Counted from the first letter of the stretch, positions 51,179-60,451 are shown. The stretch is DNA of 64,000 nucleotides from Burkholderiales bacterium (GCA_014860445.1 JACZJT010000008.1:1-64000), one strand, 5' to 3'. Numbers and translations are program-made. Notes: generated by a model from the sequence alone, not told the origin.

Positions 51179-52654
51179 ATGAACTTCACCATGCCCAATC
51201 TGCTGCCCGCGTACCCCGAGATCTTCCTGCTGATCATGGTCTCGACCATACTGGTGGTGGATCTGTTTCTGCCGCAGCGCATGCGCTACATCACCTACGC
51301 GCTGACGCAGCTCGCGCTGCTCGGCTGCGCCGTGCTCACGCTGGACGTCGCCGTGCTGACGCAGGGCCTGGCGACCTACACATTCACAAACATGTTCGTC
51401 GCCGATCTGATGGGCCACGCCCTGAAGATCGGGGCCTACATCGCCCTGTTTACGACGCTGGTGTACTCGCGCGCCTATCTCGGTGTGCGCGGATTGTGGA
51501 AGGGCGAGTTTTTCGCGCTGGTGCTGTTCGCGCTGCTGGGCATGATGGTGATGATCTCGGCCAACCACTTCCTCACCTTGTATCTCGGCCTGGAACTGCT
51601 GTCGCTGTCGCTCTACGCGATGGTGGCGCTGGACCGCGATTCGGCGCGCGCGACCGAGGCGGCGATGAAATACTTCGTGCTGGGCGCGCTGGCTTCCGGG
51701 CTCCTGCTCTACGGCATGTCGATGATCTACGGGGCGACCGGCACGCTGGATATCTCCAAGGTGGCCGACAGGATCGCCAACGCCAATCCCGACAGGATCG
51801 TGCTGACCTTCGGCCTGGTGTTCCTGGTGTCCGGCATGGCATTCAAGCTGGGCGTGGTGCCCTTCCACATGTGGATACCCGACGTCTACCACGGCGCGCC
51901 CACGGCGGTTACGCTGATCATCGGCTCGGCGCCCAAGCTCGCGGCGTTTGCGATGGCGATGCGCCTGCTGGTGCTGGGCCTGCTCGACATGGCGGTGGAC
52001 TGGCAGCAGATGCTGGTCATACTTGCCGTGCTGTCCATGGCGGTCGGAAACCTCGCGGCGATCGCGCAGACCAACATCAAGCGCATGCTGGCCTATTCGA
52101 CCATCTCGCACATGGGTTTCATGCTGCTGGGCCTGCTCGCAGGCGTGGTCAACGGCAACTGGCTCAATGCGGCCGACGCCTATAGCGCGGCCATGTTCTA
52201 CGTCGTGGTCTACGTGCTCACTACACTGGGCACTTTCGGCATGATTCTGCTCCTGTCACGCGGGGGATTCGAGGCCGAGAACCTGGACGACTTCAAGGGT
52301 TTGAACGCGCGCAGCCCCTGGTACGCCTTCATCATGCTGTTGCTGATGTTCTCCCTCGCCGGCGTGCCGCCGACCGTCGGCTTCTACGCCAAGCTATCGG
52401 TGCTGCAACCCCTGCTGGCGGCGGACATGGTCTGGCTCGCGGTGGTCGCCGTACTGTTCTCGCTGATCGGCGCGTTCTACTATCTGCGCATCGTCAAACT
52501 GATGTATTTCGACGAACCGATCGATATTGCGCCGATCAAGCCCAGCCTGGATGTGAGCCTGCTGATCTCGATCAACGGCCTCGCAGTGCTGGCGCTGGGC
52601 ATCATGCCGCAGTCGCTGATGGCCCTGTGCTACCTCTCCATCAAGGCCCTGTGA
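51179..52654 (+). CDS. nuoN: NADH-quinone oxidoreductase subunit N
   Basis: NuoN is the third antiporter-like pump subunit, 491 residues. It shows [40 protein letters not shown] and [17 protein letters not shown]. It closes the nuo operon. The 103 bases to pyrF have a short GC-rich inverted repeat right after the stop (GCCCGGGCGCGGGC) but no clear terminator. Confidence 0.96.
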   Translation: MNFTMPNLLPAYPEIFLLIMVSTILVVDLFLPQRMRYITYALTQLALLGCAVLTLDVAVLTQGLATYTFTNMFVADLMGHALKIGAYIALFTTLVYSRAYLGVRGLWKGEFFALVLFALLGMMVMISANHFLTLYLGLELLSLSLYAMVALDRDSARATEAAMKYFVLGALASGLLLYGMSMIYGATGTLDISKVADRIANANPDRIVLTFGLVFLVSGMAFKLGVVPFHMWIPDVYHGAPTAVTLIIGSAPKLAAFAMAMRLLVLGLLDMAVDWQQMLVILAVLSMAVGNLAAIAQTNIKRMLAYSTISHMGFMLLGLLAGVVNGNWLNAADAYSAAMFYVVVYVLTTLGTFGMILLLSRGGFEAENLDDFKGLNARSPWYAFIMLLLMFSLAGVPPTVGFYAKLSVLQPLLAADMVWLAVVAVLFSLIGAFYYLRIVKLMYFDEPIDIAPIKPSLDVSLLISINGLAVLALGIMPQSLMALCYLSIKAL

Positions 52655-52757
52655 GCCCGGGCGCGGGCCTGCGTACGCCGCTCTCCGCTTGTATCTCGTT
52701 CGTTTCGCCTGATTCTGCGGTGCGCATTCGCGGCGCCCTTGCTGTAAGGTGCAGCCT

Positions 52758-53579
52758 ATGAACTTCATCGACCGACTTCGGCAGGCGTGGGCAAGCCAAA
52801 ACACGCTGCTGTGCGTGGGCCTGGACCCGGATCCCGCAAAACTGCCCAAGCACCTTGCCTCGGCCAGCCATCCGATTTTCGAGTTCGGCCGGGAGATCGT
52901 CGATGCCACGGCCGATCTGGTTTGCGCGTTCAAGCCGCAGATCGCCTACTATGCAGCCGCGCGCGCCGAAGACCAGCTTGAAATGACCATAGACCACATC
53001 CGGCGAAACCATCCAGCGATACCGGTGATACTCGACGCCAAACGCGGAGACATAGGCAGCACGGCCGCGATGTACGCAAGCGAGGCGTTCAACCGCTACC
53101 AGGCCGATGCGGTGACGGTGAACCCGTATCTGGGATTCGACGCGCTGGTACCGTTCCTGAACTACAAGGACAAGGGCGTGATCGTGCTGTGCCGCACTTC
53201 CAATCCCGGCGCGCAGGACGTGCAGGACCTGAAGAGCAAATTCGGGAAGCTCTACGAGATCATCGCCGCGAAAGCGGCGAGCGAATGGAATGTGAACGGC
53301 AATGTGCTTCTGGTCGTAGGGGCGACCTATCCCGATGAGTTGGCCGCTATCCGCGCCATCGTCGGCGACATGCCGATTCTTGTCCCGGGTGTGGGCGCGC
53401 AGGGCGGGGACGTGGCCGCGGTGCTTGCGAACGGCGCAACGGCCGACGGAACCGGGCTCATCATCAGCAGTTCGCGTGCAGTGCTCTACGCGAGCAACGG
53501 CACCGATTACGCGCAGGCGGCGCGTGCGACCGCGCTTAAACTGCGCGACGAAATCAACAGCTGCCGCAAATCGACGTGA
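52758..53579 (+). CDS. pyrF: Orotidine 5'-phosphate decarboxylase
   Basis: PyrF makes UMP from OMP, the last step of pyrimidine synthesis. The 273-residue barrel is of the longer type 2 subfamily: [17 protein letters not shown] at the N-terminus, the catalytic Lys in [13 protein letters not shown], and [11 protein letters not shown] for phosphate binding. The start is ATG 52758 after AAGG; a longer TTG-type start is not needed. The next gene's GTG overlaps its stop by four bases. Confidence 0.95.
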   Translation: MNFIDRLRQAWASQNTLLCVGLDPDPAKLPKHLASASHPIFEFGREIVDATADLVCAFKPQIAYYAAARAEDQLEMTIDHIRRNHPAIPVILDAKRGDIGSTAAMYASEAFNRYQADAVTVNPYLGFDALVPFLNYKDKGVIVLCRTSNPGAQDVQDLKSKFGKLYEIIAAKAASEWNVNGNVLLVVGATYPDELAAIRAIVGDMPILVPGVGAQGGDVAAVLANGATADGTGLIISSSRAVLYASNGTDYAQAARATALKLRDEINSCRKST

Positions 53580-54151
53580 GCAAGCCAGCCGACCTGACCG
53601 AGCATGAAACCGGCAGCGAAACCGTGTTTCAGGGCAAGCTGCTGCATGTCAAACGCGACAGCGTGCGCCTGCCCGACGGAAAGCCCGCCACGCGCGAGTA
53701 CATCGAACACAATGGCGCGGTCATGGTCATCCCGGTGCTGGAGTCGGGAGAACTGGTGATGGAACGCCAGTACCGCTACGTGACGCGCAAGCATTGCATC
53801 GAGTTCCCCGCCGGGAAAATAGACCCGGGCGAGGAGCCGCTCGCCACCGGCAGGCGCGAACTGCTGGAGGAGACCGGCTACGTCGCGCGCGAGTGGATTT
53901 ATCTCACCAGCATTCATCCCACCGTGGCCTATTCCACGGAGCGCATTCTGATCTATCTTGCGCGCGGCCTCGAGCAGCGCGAAAGCAAACTGGACGAAGG
54001 CGAATTCCTCGAAGTGATCAAGCTGACGCCAGCGGCGCTGCTCGAACTGGTGCAGGCGGGCGAAATCAGCGACGTGAAGACGGTGATGGGCGCGCTCTGG
54101 CTGGAAAAGGTGTTGCGCGGCGACTGGACTGCCGGACCTGTTCTGCCTTAG
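53576..54151 (+). CDS. Nudix hydrolase, probable ADP-ribose pyrophosphatase
   Basis: The 191-residue protein carries the Nudix box [23 protein letters not shown] (G-x5-E-x7-REL-x-EE-x-G), which binds the metal ions for pyrophosphate hydrolysis. The surrounding sequence, including [19 protein letters not shown] and [20 protein letters not shown], matches the ADP-ribose pyrophosphatase (NudF) group. GTG 53576 overlaps the pyrF stop as GTGA, so the two are coupled. The likely job is recycling ADP-ribose; NudF-like substrates vary. Confidence 0.88.
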   Translation: MSKPADLTEHETGSETVFQGKLLHVKRDSVRLPDGKPATREYIEHNGAVMVIPVLESGELVMERQYRYVTRKHCIEFPAGKIDPGEEPLATGRRELLEETGYVAREWIYLTSIHPTVAYSTERILIYLARGLEQRESKLDEGEFLEVIKLTPAALLELVQAGEISDVKTVMGALWLEKVLRGDWTAGPVLP

Positions 54152-54263
54152 TCTTCGCGGTTGATAATGTTGAACAATCAGGATGGCAAAGCGTAGTAGC
54201 CGCCTTGCTTGCAGTCAGATCGCGTTGCCAATTATGATAATCTATCCGACGTGATTGCGGCGT

Positions 54264-54424
54264 CGCTTCGGAAACAGCGCCGACGCCGAGGATCTGCTGC
54301 AGGAAGTGTTTATCAAGGCCACGCGCCAGGGAGAGCGCTTTTGCGCAATTGCCAGCGCGCGCGCAAGCGGCAGCGCGCACAGTTCACGCAAGCCTGCCAG
54401 GTGCGCCCGGAAGAGTCCGAACAT
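54264..54424 (+). pseudogene. Relic of an ECF-type sigma factor gene
   Basis: One frame reads RFGNSADAEDLLQEVFIKA and then TRQGERFCAIASARA, which is region 2 of an ECF sigma factor (the DAEDLLQEVF core-binding helix). A stop lies just upstream (54252-54254), the family match ends within 40 residues, and no region 4 follows, so the gene is dead. It lies in a 652-base stretch (54152-54803) that holds no intact gene. Confidence 0.6.
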
Positions 54425-54460
54425 GTGAGCGATTTCGTGCCGCGCCCGCCGCTTGCCTGA

Positions 54461-54655
54461 ATAGCGGTAGAGCCGCAGTTATTTCTCTACGACACTCCCA
54501 AGGTCCTACTGCTGCGCACCGGCATCGTGTTCGTGATGGTCAATTCCAATTTCACCCTGGAACGTACATGCGCCGCTGCGACGCTTCGTATTAGCCGCAA
54601 GAATCTCTGGGAAAGAATGAAGCGGCTCGGAATCCCGGCGGGCAGCGACGTTTGA
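54461..54655 (+). pseudogene. Relic of a sigma-54 activator: C-terminal Fis-type HTH
   Basis: The frame ends AAATLRISRKNLWERMKRLG and then IPAGSDV with a TGA at 54653-54655. This is the C-terminal helix-turn-helix (Fis, HTH_8) of NtrC-family response regulators, where ISRKNLWEKMKRLGI is typical. Nothing upstream resembles an AAA domain or receiver. Only the DNA-binding tail survives, so a regulator gene has been deleted here. Confidence 0.6.
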
Positions 54656-54660
54656 ATATC

Positions 54661-54696
54661 GGCTGGAAGCGTTACCTGTCGGTAACGTTTCCAGCC
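54661..54696. terminator. Strong 16-pair hairpin without T-run
   Basis: GGCTGGAAGCGTTACC pairs with GGTAACGTTTCCAGCC around a TGTC loop; 15 of 16 positions are Watson-Crick and one is G-T. It follows the regulator relic by five bases and may be its old terminator. No T-tract follows on either strand. It separates the relic region from the molybdoenzyme operon. Confidence 0.45.
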
Positions 54697-54722
54697 AGGC
54701 AAGCGGACATTTCTCCCGTAAC

Positions 54723-54736
54723 TTGACTTTCGTCAA
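54723..54736 (+). promoter_or_regulatory. FNR/Dnr-like palindrome before the molybdoenzyme operon
   Basis: TTGAC-N4-GTCAA is a perfect inverted repeat close to the FNR consensus TTGAT-N4-ATCAA. It is centred 74 bases before the ATG of the catalytic subunit. A weak -10 (CAGAAT, 54758-54763) lies at about the distance expected for an activator site centred near -41. Anaerobic activation by an FNR/CRP-family regulator is therefore plausible. Confidence 0.5.
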
Positions 54737-54803
54737 ATCAACCGCCTGGTCGTGGTTCAGAATCTCCGAGGATCAATTTCGGTTCCACGAAGAGGACTTT
54801 TAG

Positions 54804-57353
54804 ATGAAGCTGACAAGACGGGAATTCCTCAGAGTGTCGGTCGTCACGGCCGGCAGCATCATAGTCGTCGGCTGCGTCTCGCTGCCGGTCACCAGTGCCA
54901 TGGAGGTGCGCAAGGCGAGGCCCGCGGGCCCGGCTAAGGGCGTATGGACGTCGACTGCCTGCCAAGGATGCACGCAGTGGTGCGCGATCCAGATTTTCGT
55001 TGAAGACGGCCGCGCGGTGCGGGTACGCGGCAACCCCTTGAGCAAGACCAACCATGGTTACGTCTGCCCCCGCGGACATCTGATTCCGCAGCAGACCTAC
55101 GATCCGGATCGGATCAAGGTGCCGATGAAACGGACCAATCCCCTGAAAGGTCGCGGTATCGATCCCAAGTTCGTTCCGATCAGTTGGGACGAGGCGCTCG
55201 ACACGGTTGCCGACAAGATGATGGCATTGCGCAGGGACCATGAGACGCACAAGCTCGGCTACCTGCGCGGCCGCTATTCATCGACGTCGAATGCTCTCCT
55301 TTACGGTACGCTGCCGAAGATCTTCGGGACACCCCAGTATTTCTCGCACAGCGCCCTTTGCGCCGAAGCCGAGAAGATGGGGCCCGGCCTGACCCAGGGC
55401 TATTTCGGCTACCGTGATTACGATCTGGCCAACACTATGTGCCTGGTCGCGTGGGGTGCCGACCCGCTTGCCTCGAACCGGATGGTGCCGAATACGATCA
55501 ACCGGTTTGGTGAAATTCTGGCGCGCGGCACTGTAATCGCGGTCGACCCACGGCTGTCCACGTCGGCGGCCAAGGCGCACGAGTGGTTGCCGCTCAAGCC
55601 CGGAACGGACGGCGCGCTCGCCGGCGCCATCGCGCATGTGCTGCTCGTAGAAGGCATGTGGGGCAAAGAGTTCGTCGGCGACTTCAAGGACGGCAAAAAT
55701 CTCTTCGTCGCCGGCAAGCTGGTTGACGAAGCGGCCTTCTCTGAGAAAGAGACGCACGGCGTAGTGAAATGGTGGAATATCGAACTAAAGGATCGCACCC
55801 CGGCCTGGGCGGAGAAGGAGACCCTGATTCCGGCCGAGCAGATCATGCGCGTTGCTCGCGCCATGGGCAAGGCGGCGCCAAAAGTGGCGGTGTGGATGGG
55901 GCCGGGTGTCGCGATGAACCCGCGAGGCACCTATGCTGCGATGGCGGTCCACGCGTTGAACGGCTTGCTTGGTTCGGTCGATACCGAAGGCGGCATGCTG
56001 CAGGGCTCAGGGGTTCCCACAGCGCACTTTCCAAAGCTCGATGCCTATGTGGACAAGATTGCCAAGGACGGCGGCCACCATGGCAAGAAGATCGACGGTC
56101 GCGGCGAAAAGAACATGCCGGCAATGATGGGCGCGAAGCCCGGCAGTGGCGTGGTAACCAACAACGTCGCCAACGGCATTCTCAAAGATCCCGGTGCCAT
56201 CAAGGTGCTGCTTGCTACGTGGAACAATTTTAATTTCTCGGCTACCGACCCGAAGCGCTGGGACAGGGCACTGGCCAAAGTGCCTTTCTTCGTGCACATG
56301 GTTACCAACGCCTCGGAGATGACCCAGTTCGCCGATGTGGTGCTGCCCGCCACCTTTAACTCCAGCGAAGGTTTCTCGGTTATTACCAACATGGGCAACC
56401 GGCACGGTTATGCTTCGATCCAGCAGCCGGTCGGCAAGCGGCTGTGGGATGTGAAGCAGGAAGAAACCGAGGTGATGTGGCTGCTTGCAGCGAAGCTGAA
56501 GGCCAAAGGATTCTCCAACCTGTTCGACTATTACTCCAAGGAGTTCAAGGATCCGGAAACGGGCAAAACGCCGACCAACGAGCACGAGTTCGCAGAGATC
56601 GCGGCCAAGATTTCCAGCGCGCCGATGTGGATGCCCAAGCAAGCCTTGAAGGGCGACAAGCTCGAAGGTTGGGCCGATTTCCGTAAGAAAGGCATGTATA
56701 ACAGCGAGGCTTACCCCTTCAAGAAGAACTGGGGCGGAAAGTTCAAGACTGTGAGTCACAAATTCGAGTTCTACAGCGAGACGGCGAAAAAAGGTCTCGC
56801 TGATCACGCGAGCAAGCACAAGACGACGGTCGACGATATTCTCGCCGTCTCCGGCTACGTGGCCCGGGGGGAGCAGGCTTTCGTGCCGCACTATGAGCCG
56901 CCCAAGCGTCACGGCAGTGTCGCTGAATATCCGTTCGATTTCATCGACTACAAGTCGCGTCTCAACCGCGAAGGCCGATCGCAGAATCTACCTTGGTACC
57001 AGGAGTTCAAGAAAGTCGATGCCGGAGATGATTCCTGGGGCGATGTGTTGAAGATGAACCCGGCCGACGGAGCCAAGCTGGGTCTGAAGACGGGGGATAC
57101 GATCAAGATCTCCTCGGTGGCAGGCGCGATCGTCACCAAGCTCAAGCTTTGGGAAGGTGTGCGGCCCGGCACGGTCGCGAAGTGCTATGGCCAGGGCCAT
57201 TGGGCCTATGGCCGAGTTGCCGCCGGAAATTATGCCAAGGCGGAACCCCGTGGCGGCAACAACAACGACATACTGGTGGACGACTACGATCGCCTGAGCG
57301 GTGCTACGGCACGCAATGGGGGGTTCACCGGCGTCAAGGTCCAAAAAGCCTGA
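54804..57353 (+). CDS. Molybdopterin oxidoreductase catalytic subunit, ArrA/ArxA-like
   Basis: An 849-residue DMSO-reductase-family enzyme. A Tat signal (TRREFLRVSVVTAG) sends it folded to the periplasm. Four cysteines, C53-x2-C56-x3-C60-x27-C88, bind a [4Fe-4S] cluster, the spacing reported for respiratory arsenate reductase. C186 in SHSALCAEAEKMGPG is the likely Mo ligand. Around it R157-Y158, H182, K191 and Y203 fall where I recall the active-site residues of Shewanella ArrA, about seven positions offset. Length also suits ArrA (about 850). The C-terminus has the pterin-binding GHWAYGR and RGGNNNDILVDDYDRLSG. A ferredoxin subunit and a TorD chaperone follow. No ars genes or membrane anchor are present, so the substrate (arsenate, arsenite or another oxyanion) is not proven. 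AGAGGA precedes ATG 54804. Confidence 0.8.
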   Translation: MKLTRREFLRVSVVTAGSIIVVGCVSLPVTSAMEVRKARPAGPAKGVWTSTACQGCTQWCAIQIFVEDGRAVRVRGNPLSKTNHGYVCPRGHLIPQQTYDPDRIKVPMKRTNPLKGRGIDPKFVPISWDEALDTVADKMMALRRDHETHKLGYLRGRYSSTSNALLYGTLPKIFGTPQYFSHSALCAEAEKMGPGLTQGYFGYRDYDLANTMCLVAWGADPLASNRMVPNTINRFGEILARGTVIAVDPRLSTSAAKAHEWLPLKPGTDGALAGAIAHVLLVEGMWGKEFVGDFKDGKNLFVAGKLVDEAAFSEKETHGVVKWWNIELKDRTPAWAEKETLIPAEQIMRVARAMGKAAPKVAVWMGPGVAMNPRGTYAAMAVHALNGLLGSVDTEGGMLQGSGVPTAHFPKLDAYVDKIAKDGGHHGKKIDGRGEKNMPAMMGAKPGSGVVTNNVANGILKDPGAIKVLLATWNNFNFSATDPKRWDRALAKVPFFVHMVTNASEMTQFADVVLPATFNSSEGFSVITNMGNRHGYASIQQPVGKRLWDVKQEETEVMWLLAAKLKAKGFSNLFDYYSKEFKDPETGKTPTNEHEFAEIAAKISSAPMWMPKQALKGDKLEGWADFRKKGMYNSEAYPFKKNWGGKFKTVSHKFEFYSETAKKGLADHASKHKTTVDDILAVSGYVARGEQAFVPHYEPPKRHGSVAEYPFDFIDYKSRLNREGRSQNLPWYQEFKKVDAGDDSWGDVLKMNPADGAKLGLKTGDTIKISSVAGAIVTKLKLWEGVRPGTVAKCYGQGHWAYGRVAAGNYAKAEPRGGNNNDILVDDYDRLSGATARNGGFTGVKVQKA

Positions 57354-57385
57354 TCCCCGCGCCTACGAATTGAAGGAGACATCAA

Positions 57386-58156
57386 ATGCCTAAGCTAGGA
57401 ATGGTTATTGACCTGCAAAGATGTGTGGGTTGCGGAGTGTGTGCGCTTGCCTGTAAGGCGGAGAACAACACCAGCAATCGTGCCAACGGCCAGAGTCACA
57501 ATTGGGCCGACTTCGTACTGAAGACCGAGGGACGTTTCCCGAATACGGTGCATTTGGTGATGCCGGTGCTTTGCAATCATTGCAGCAACGCGCCCTGCGT
57601 CGAGAACTGCCCGGTCACGCCCAAAGCCATGTTCAAGACGCCGGAAGGCGTCACCATGCACGACCAGTCGCTGTGCATAGGATGCCAGGCCTGCCAGGCC
57701 TCCTGTCCGTACAGTAACCTGGAGCTCGACGAAACGAGCCTGAGTGGCGAAACCTACAGCGTGATCAGTTTCAACGCCAAGGATCGCACCACGCAGCCCT
57801 TCTGGGCTGACACGGCGGAGATGATTCCGGGATGCACGGCGTCCGCTGTCGAAACCACCAAGCGGGCCGGAGCGGCGTCGCCGGCCATGAATCAGTTTGC
57901 CGCCGGTGACGTACAGGCGATACGCAAGCCGGGCGTGGTGGAAAAGTGCACATTGTGTTATCACCGCACCAGCAACGGCATGCAGCCGGCATGCGTCGAG
58001 GCCTGCCCGTCGAAAGCGCGGATTTTTGGCGACCAGGATGATTCGAATTCCGCGATTGCCAAGGTACTCAGGGCGCAGAAATCCATGCGTCTGCAGGAGG
58101 ACAAAGGCACCCGACCAAACGTGCATTACGTCGGAAAATACAGCGCAAGGGCCTGA
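57386..58156 (+). CDS. Four-cluster ferredoxin subunit, ArrB/ArxB-like
   Basis: The 256-residue electron-transfer partner of the molybdoenzyme. Four cysteine clusters for [4Fe-4S] are visible: CVGCGVCALACK at 12-23, LCNHCSNAPCVENCP near 65-79, CIGCQACQASCP near 96-107, and CTLCYHRTSNGMQPACVEACP near 187-207. The opening LGMVIDLQRCVGCG is typical of ArrB, ArxB and polysulfide-reductase B subunits. It has no signal peptide, as expected for export with its Tat partner. AAGGAG precedes ATG 57386. A strong terminator lies 28 bases after its stop. Confidence 0.88.
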   Translation: MPKLGMVIDLQRCVGCGVCALACKAENNTSNRANGQSHNWADFVLKTEGRFPNTVHLVMPVLCNHCSNAPCVENCPVTPKAMFKTPEGVTMHDQSLCIGCQACQASCPYSNLELDETSLSGETYSVISFNAKDRTTQPFWADTAEMIPGCTASAVETTKRAGAASPAMNQFAAGDVQAIRKPGVVEKCTLCYHRTSNGMQPACVEACPSKARIFGDQDDSNSAIAKVLRAQKSMRLQEDKGTRPNVHYVGKYSARA

Positions 58157-58184
58157 TATCGGCCGGGTGTATGTGTACTAAACC

Positions 58185-58209
58185 GGGGCGGAATAGTTCC
58201 GCCCCTTTT
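58185..58209 (+). terminator. Rho-independent terminator inside the molybdoenzyme operon
   Basis: GGGGCGGAA (58185-58193), loop TAG and TTCCGCCCC (58197-58205) form a perfect nine-pair stem followed by TTTT. It ends 16 bases before the TorD-type gene, so it should reduce readthrough from the structural genes into the chaperone and downstream genes. Confidence 0.8.
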
Positions 58210-58225
58210 CATTCCAGGAACCAGA

Positions 58226-58861
58226 ATGCAAGACTACGACCTCGCCCGGGGAATCGCCCGGGAAAACCTGAGCCGCTTGCTCGCCGCTTGCTATTACGAG
58301 CCCGGTCCGGAGTTCGCCGAGGAGAATGTATTTGCTTCGATGCTCGATGCGACGATGCGTGTACATCCCCAGCTTGTGCCGTATGCGACGCGCCTCGGCG
58401 CAGATTTCGCCGCCGAGGGCCAGGACACGTTGCTGCTCGATTACGCGCGCCTTTTCCTCGGCCCGAACCACATCATTGCCAAGCCCTACGGCTCGGTCTG
58501 GCTGGAAGGGCAGAATACCGTCATGGGCGATTCCACCATGGCGGTGCTCAAACTCTACGAAGAGGGCGATTTCGAGATGAGCGAGGACTTCCGCGAAGTG
58601 CCCGACCATGTCGCGGTCGAATTGGAATTTCTTTACCTTCTCATTTACCGAGAGAACGAGGCGCGACGCAGTGGCGACGCTGAAGCGCTCCAGTCAAAAG
58701 CGGCATTGCGCACGCGATTTCTCAATCAACACCTCGGTCGCTGGATCGGCCCGTTCACAGGGGCCGTGATTGCCGGCGCCCAAAGCAGCTATTACCGTCA
58801 GCTTGCCGAGCTCACAGTCGGATTCGTCAACATGGAAGCCGGTCAAATCCGGGCCAGCTGA
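58226..58861 (+). CDS. TorD-family molybdoenzyme maturation chaperone
   Basis: A 211-residue all-helical protein. Landmarks are RENLSRLLAACYYEPGPEF, DYARLFLGPNHIIAKPYGSVWLEG and PDHVAVELEFLYLLIYRENEA, the last matching the E(L/F)xxM-type helix of TorD/DmsD (ArrD/TtrD) proteins. Such chaperones bind the Tat signal of the catalytic subunit, hold it until the molybdenum cofactor is inserted and then release it. Its position after the A and B genes is the usual one. AGGA precedes ATG 58226. Confidence 0.88.
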   Translation: MQDYDLARGIARENLSRLLAACYYEPGPEFAEENVFASMLDATMRVHPQLVPYATRLGADFAAEGQDTLLLDYARLFLGPNHIIAKPYGSVWLEGQNTVMGDSTMAVLKLYEEGDFEMSEDFREVPDHVAVELEFLYLLIYRENEARRSGDAEALQSKAALRTRFLNQHLGRWIGPFTGAVIAGAQSSYYRQLAELTVGFVNMEAGQIRAS

Positions 58862-58917
58862 TTTCGTGGCACACTGCGGCCAAAGCAGCGCGCAAGCTCA
58901 AAACCTTTTTTAGCGAT

Positions 58918-59511
58918 ATGGATTCGATAGTCGATTATGAAGTGCTGGACGCGGCCTTGACGCTGATACATTCGCGCCAGCACGTGTCACCCAAGCGGAT
59001 CGGCGACCCCGGCCCGACTCCAGCGCAAATTGAGACCATACTTGCTACGGCAGGTGCTGCGCCGGATCATGGACGCCTAACGCCCTGGCGCCTGATTATC
59101 ATCCCGCCTGAACGGCGTCACCTATTGGGTGTTGCGTTTGCCGAGGCCTTGGTCGCGCGCGACGGCGAGGCGACCGAAGTGCAAAAAGAGGAGGCGAGGT
59201 CGAAAGCCTTTCGCGGCCCTTTCCTGGCATTGATGGTGGCGCGGCTCGGCCACGAACTGGGTGATACACATCCGCATGAGCGCATTATTTCCGCTGGCTG
59301 CGCGATTCAGAACATGCTGCTCACCGCCCATGCCATGGGTTTCGGAGCGGGGCTGTCCAGCGGCAGGGCATTGTATTCGCCGCAAATGCGCGCACTGTTC
59401 GGGCTGAGCGCAGATGAACAGCCGCTATGCTTCCTCAGCGTTGGTACAGTGACCAAGGGCAAGTCACCGCGGCCGCGGCCAGCAACGGCCGACTATACTT
59501 CCACGCTTTAG
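58918..59511 (+). CDS. Nitroreductase family protein (YdjA-like)
   Basis: A 197-residue flavoprotein of the nitroreductase fold. The N-terminus has the FMN-binding Ser-Arg pair in IHSRQHVSPKRIG and later PDHGRLTPWRLIIIP; the C-terminal half shows the AGCAIQNMLLTAHAMGFGAGL helix. It is closest in pattern to the small YdjA group. It uses NAD(P)H to reduce unknown substrates. It lies 56 bases after the TorD-type gene on the same strand, so it may be co-transcribed, but a functional link to the molybdoenzyme is inferred only from position. Confidence 0.8.
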   Translation: MDSIVDYEVLDAALTLIHSRQHVSPKRIGDPGPTPAQIETILATAGAAPDHGRLTPWRLIIIPPERRHLLGVAFAEALVARDGEATEVQKEEARSKAFRGPFLALMVARLGHELGDTHPHERIISAGCAIQNMLLTAHAMGFGAGLSSGRALYSPQMRALFGLSADEQPLCFLSVGTVTKGKSPRPRPATADYTSTL

Positions 59512-59551
59512 CTGGATGCAGAAGAGGAGGGCGCTAAGCCTTTAGTTGCCG

Positions 59552-60394
59552 ATGAGCTTCGCTACTGAATACATCGCCCAGCTGGAAGCCTTTGCCGCGC
59601 TCGGCCCTTTGCCGCGGGTGCGTGCCCTGCACCTGCCGCCGGGGCGCTACGCCCAGGACAATCGAGGCGAATTCTGCGCCCTGGAACTCGAAGACGGAGC
59701 TATCGGTCTATCCTTCGTTCTGCTTGACGATACCCTGGAGCAATTGCTGGCTGGGGCCGAAGGTTTTGGCCTTGCCGGCGTCGATGCGTTGGCGCTTGCG
59801 CGTCGTTATGTCAGTGACGGCGGAATCTGGAAAACCTTGGGTTTCGCCGCTGCCAACGCCCTCACGCGTTGCCTGTACGATAAGGCCGGATTCCGTCCAG
59901 ACAGCAGCGCCGATTCGATCGGACATTTGCGTCCGCAGCGGGGCGAGCACATCGGCATGATCGGAAAATTCACGCCGCTGCTGCGACGGATCACCGATAG
60001 CGGTGCCCGGCTCACGATTATCGAACTGAACCCGGAACTGGTCGGCGAGCACGACGGCTACCGGGTGACGCTCGACGCCGGGGAACTGTCCGACTGCAGC
60101 AAGGTCGTCTCCACCAGCACGCTGCTCCTGAACGACACGGTTGACCATATGCTCGCGTGCTGCAGCATGGCCCGCTGGTTCGCCATGATCGGGCCGAGCG
60201 CAGGCTGCCTTCCCGATGCGCTTTTCGCCAGAGGCGTGACCCTGCTCGGCGGAAGCTGGATAAACGACCGGGATGGGTTCACTGCAGCGTTGAGAAGCGG
60301 CGCGCCGCTTGGCGACTATGCCAGCAAGATTTCGCTGTCTGTCGATAATTATCCTGGATTTGACTCTCTGCTCGCACGCGCCGCCGCCGCGTGA
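59552..60394 (+). CDS. DUF364 family protein, putative metal chelation
   Basis: A 280-residue protein matching the DUF364 (with DUF4213 N-terminal) pattern: a Rossmann-like C-terminal half with HIGMIGKFTPLLRRI, LTIIELNPEL and TSTLLLNDTVDHML, and an N-terminal enolase-like half (SDGGIWKTLGFAAANALTRC). Family members are described as putative heavy-metal chelators and are often found beside metal-cofactor enzymes. Cysteines occur in MLACCSMARW. ATG 59552 is preferred to TTG 59546. It follows the nitroreductase gene by 40 bases. Role unknown; a part in metal or cofactor supply to the molybdoenzyme is possible. Confidence 0.75.
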   Translation: MSFATEYIAQLEAFAALGPLPRVRALHLPPGRYAQDNRGEFCALELEDGAIGLSFVLLDDTLEQLLAGAEGFGLAGVDALALARRYVSDGGIWKTLGFAAANALTRCLYDKAGFRPDSSADSIGHLRPQRGEHIGMIGKFTPLLRRITDSGARLTIIELNPELVGEHDGYRVTLDAGELSDCSKVVSTSTLLLNDTVDHMLACCSMARWFAMIGPSAGCLPDALFARGVTLLGGSWINDRDGFTAALRSGAPLGDYASKISLSVDNYPGFDSLLARAAAA

Positions 60395-60451
60395 TCGTCT
60401 GCTGTCGCCTATGGCATACTTGCAGCAAGGTCTTTATTGTCTGGGTGGCGT

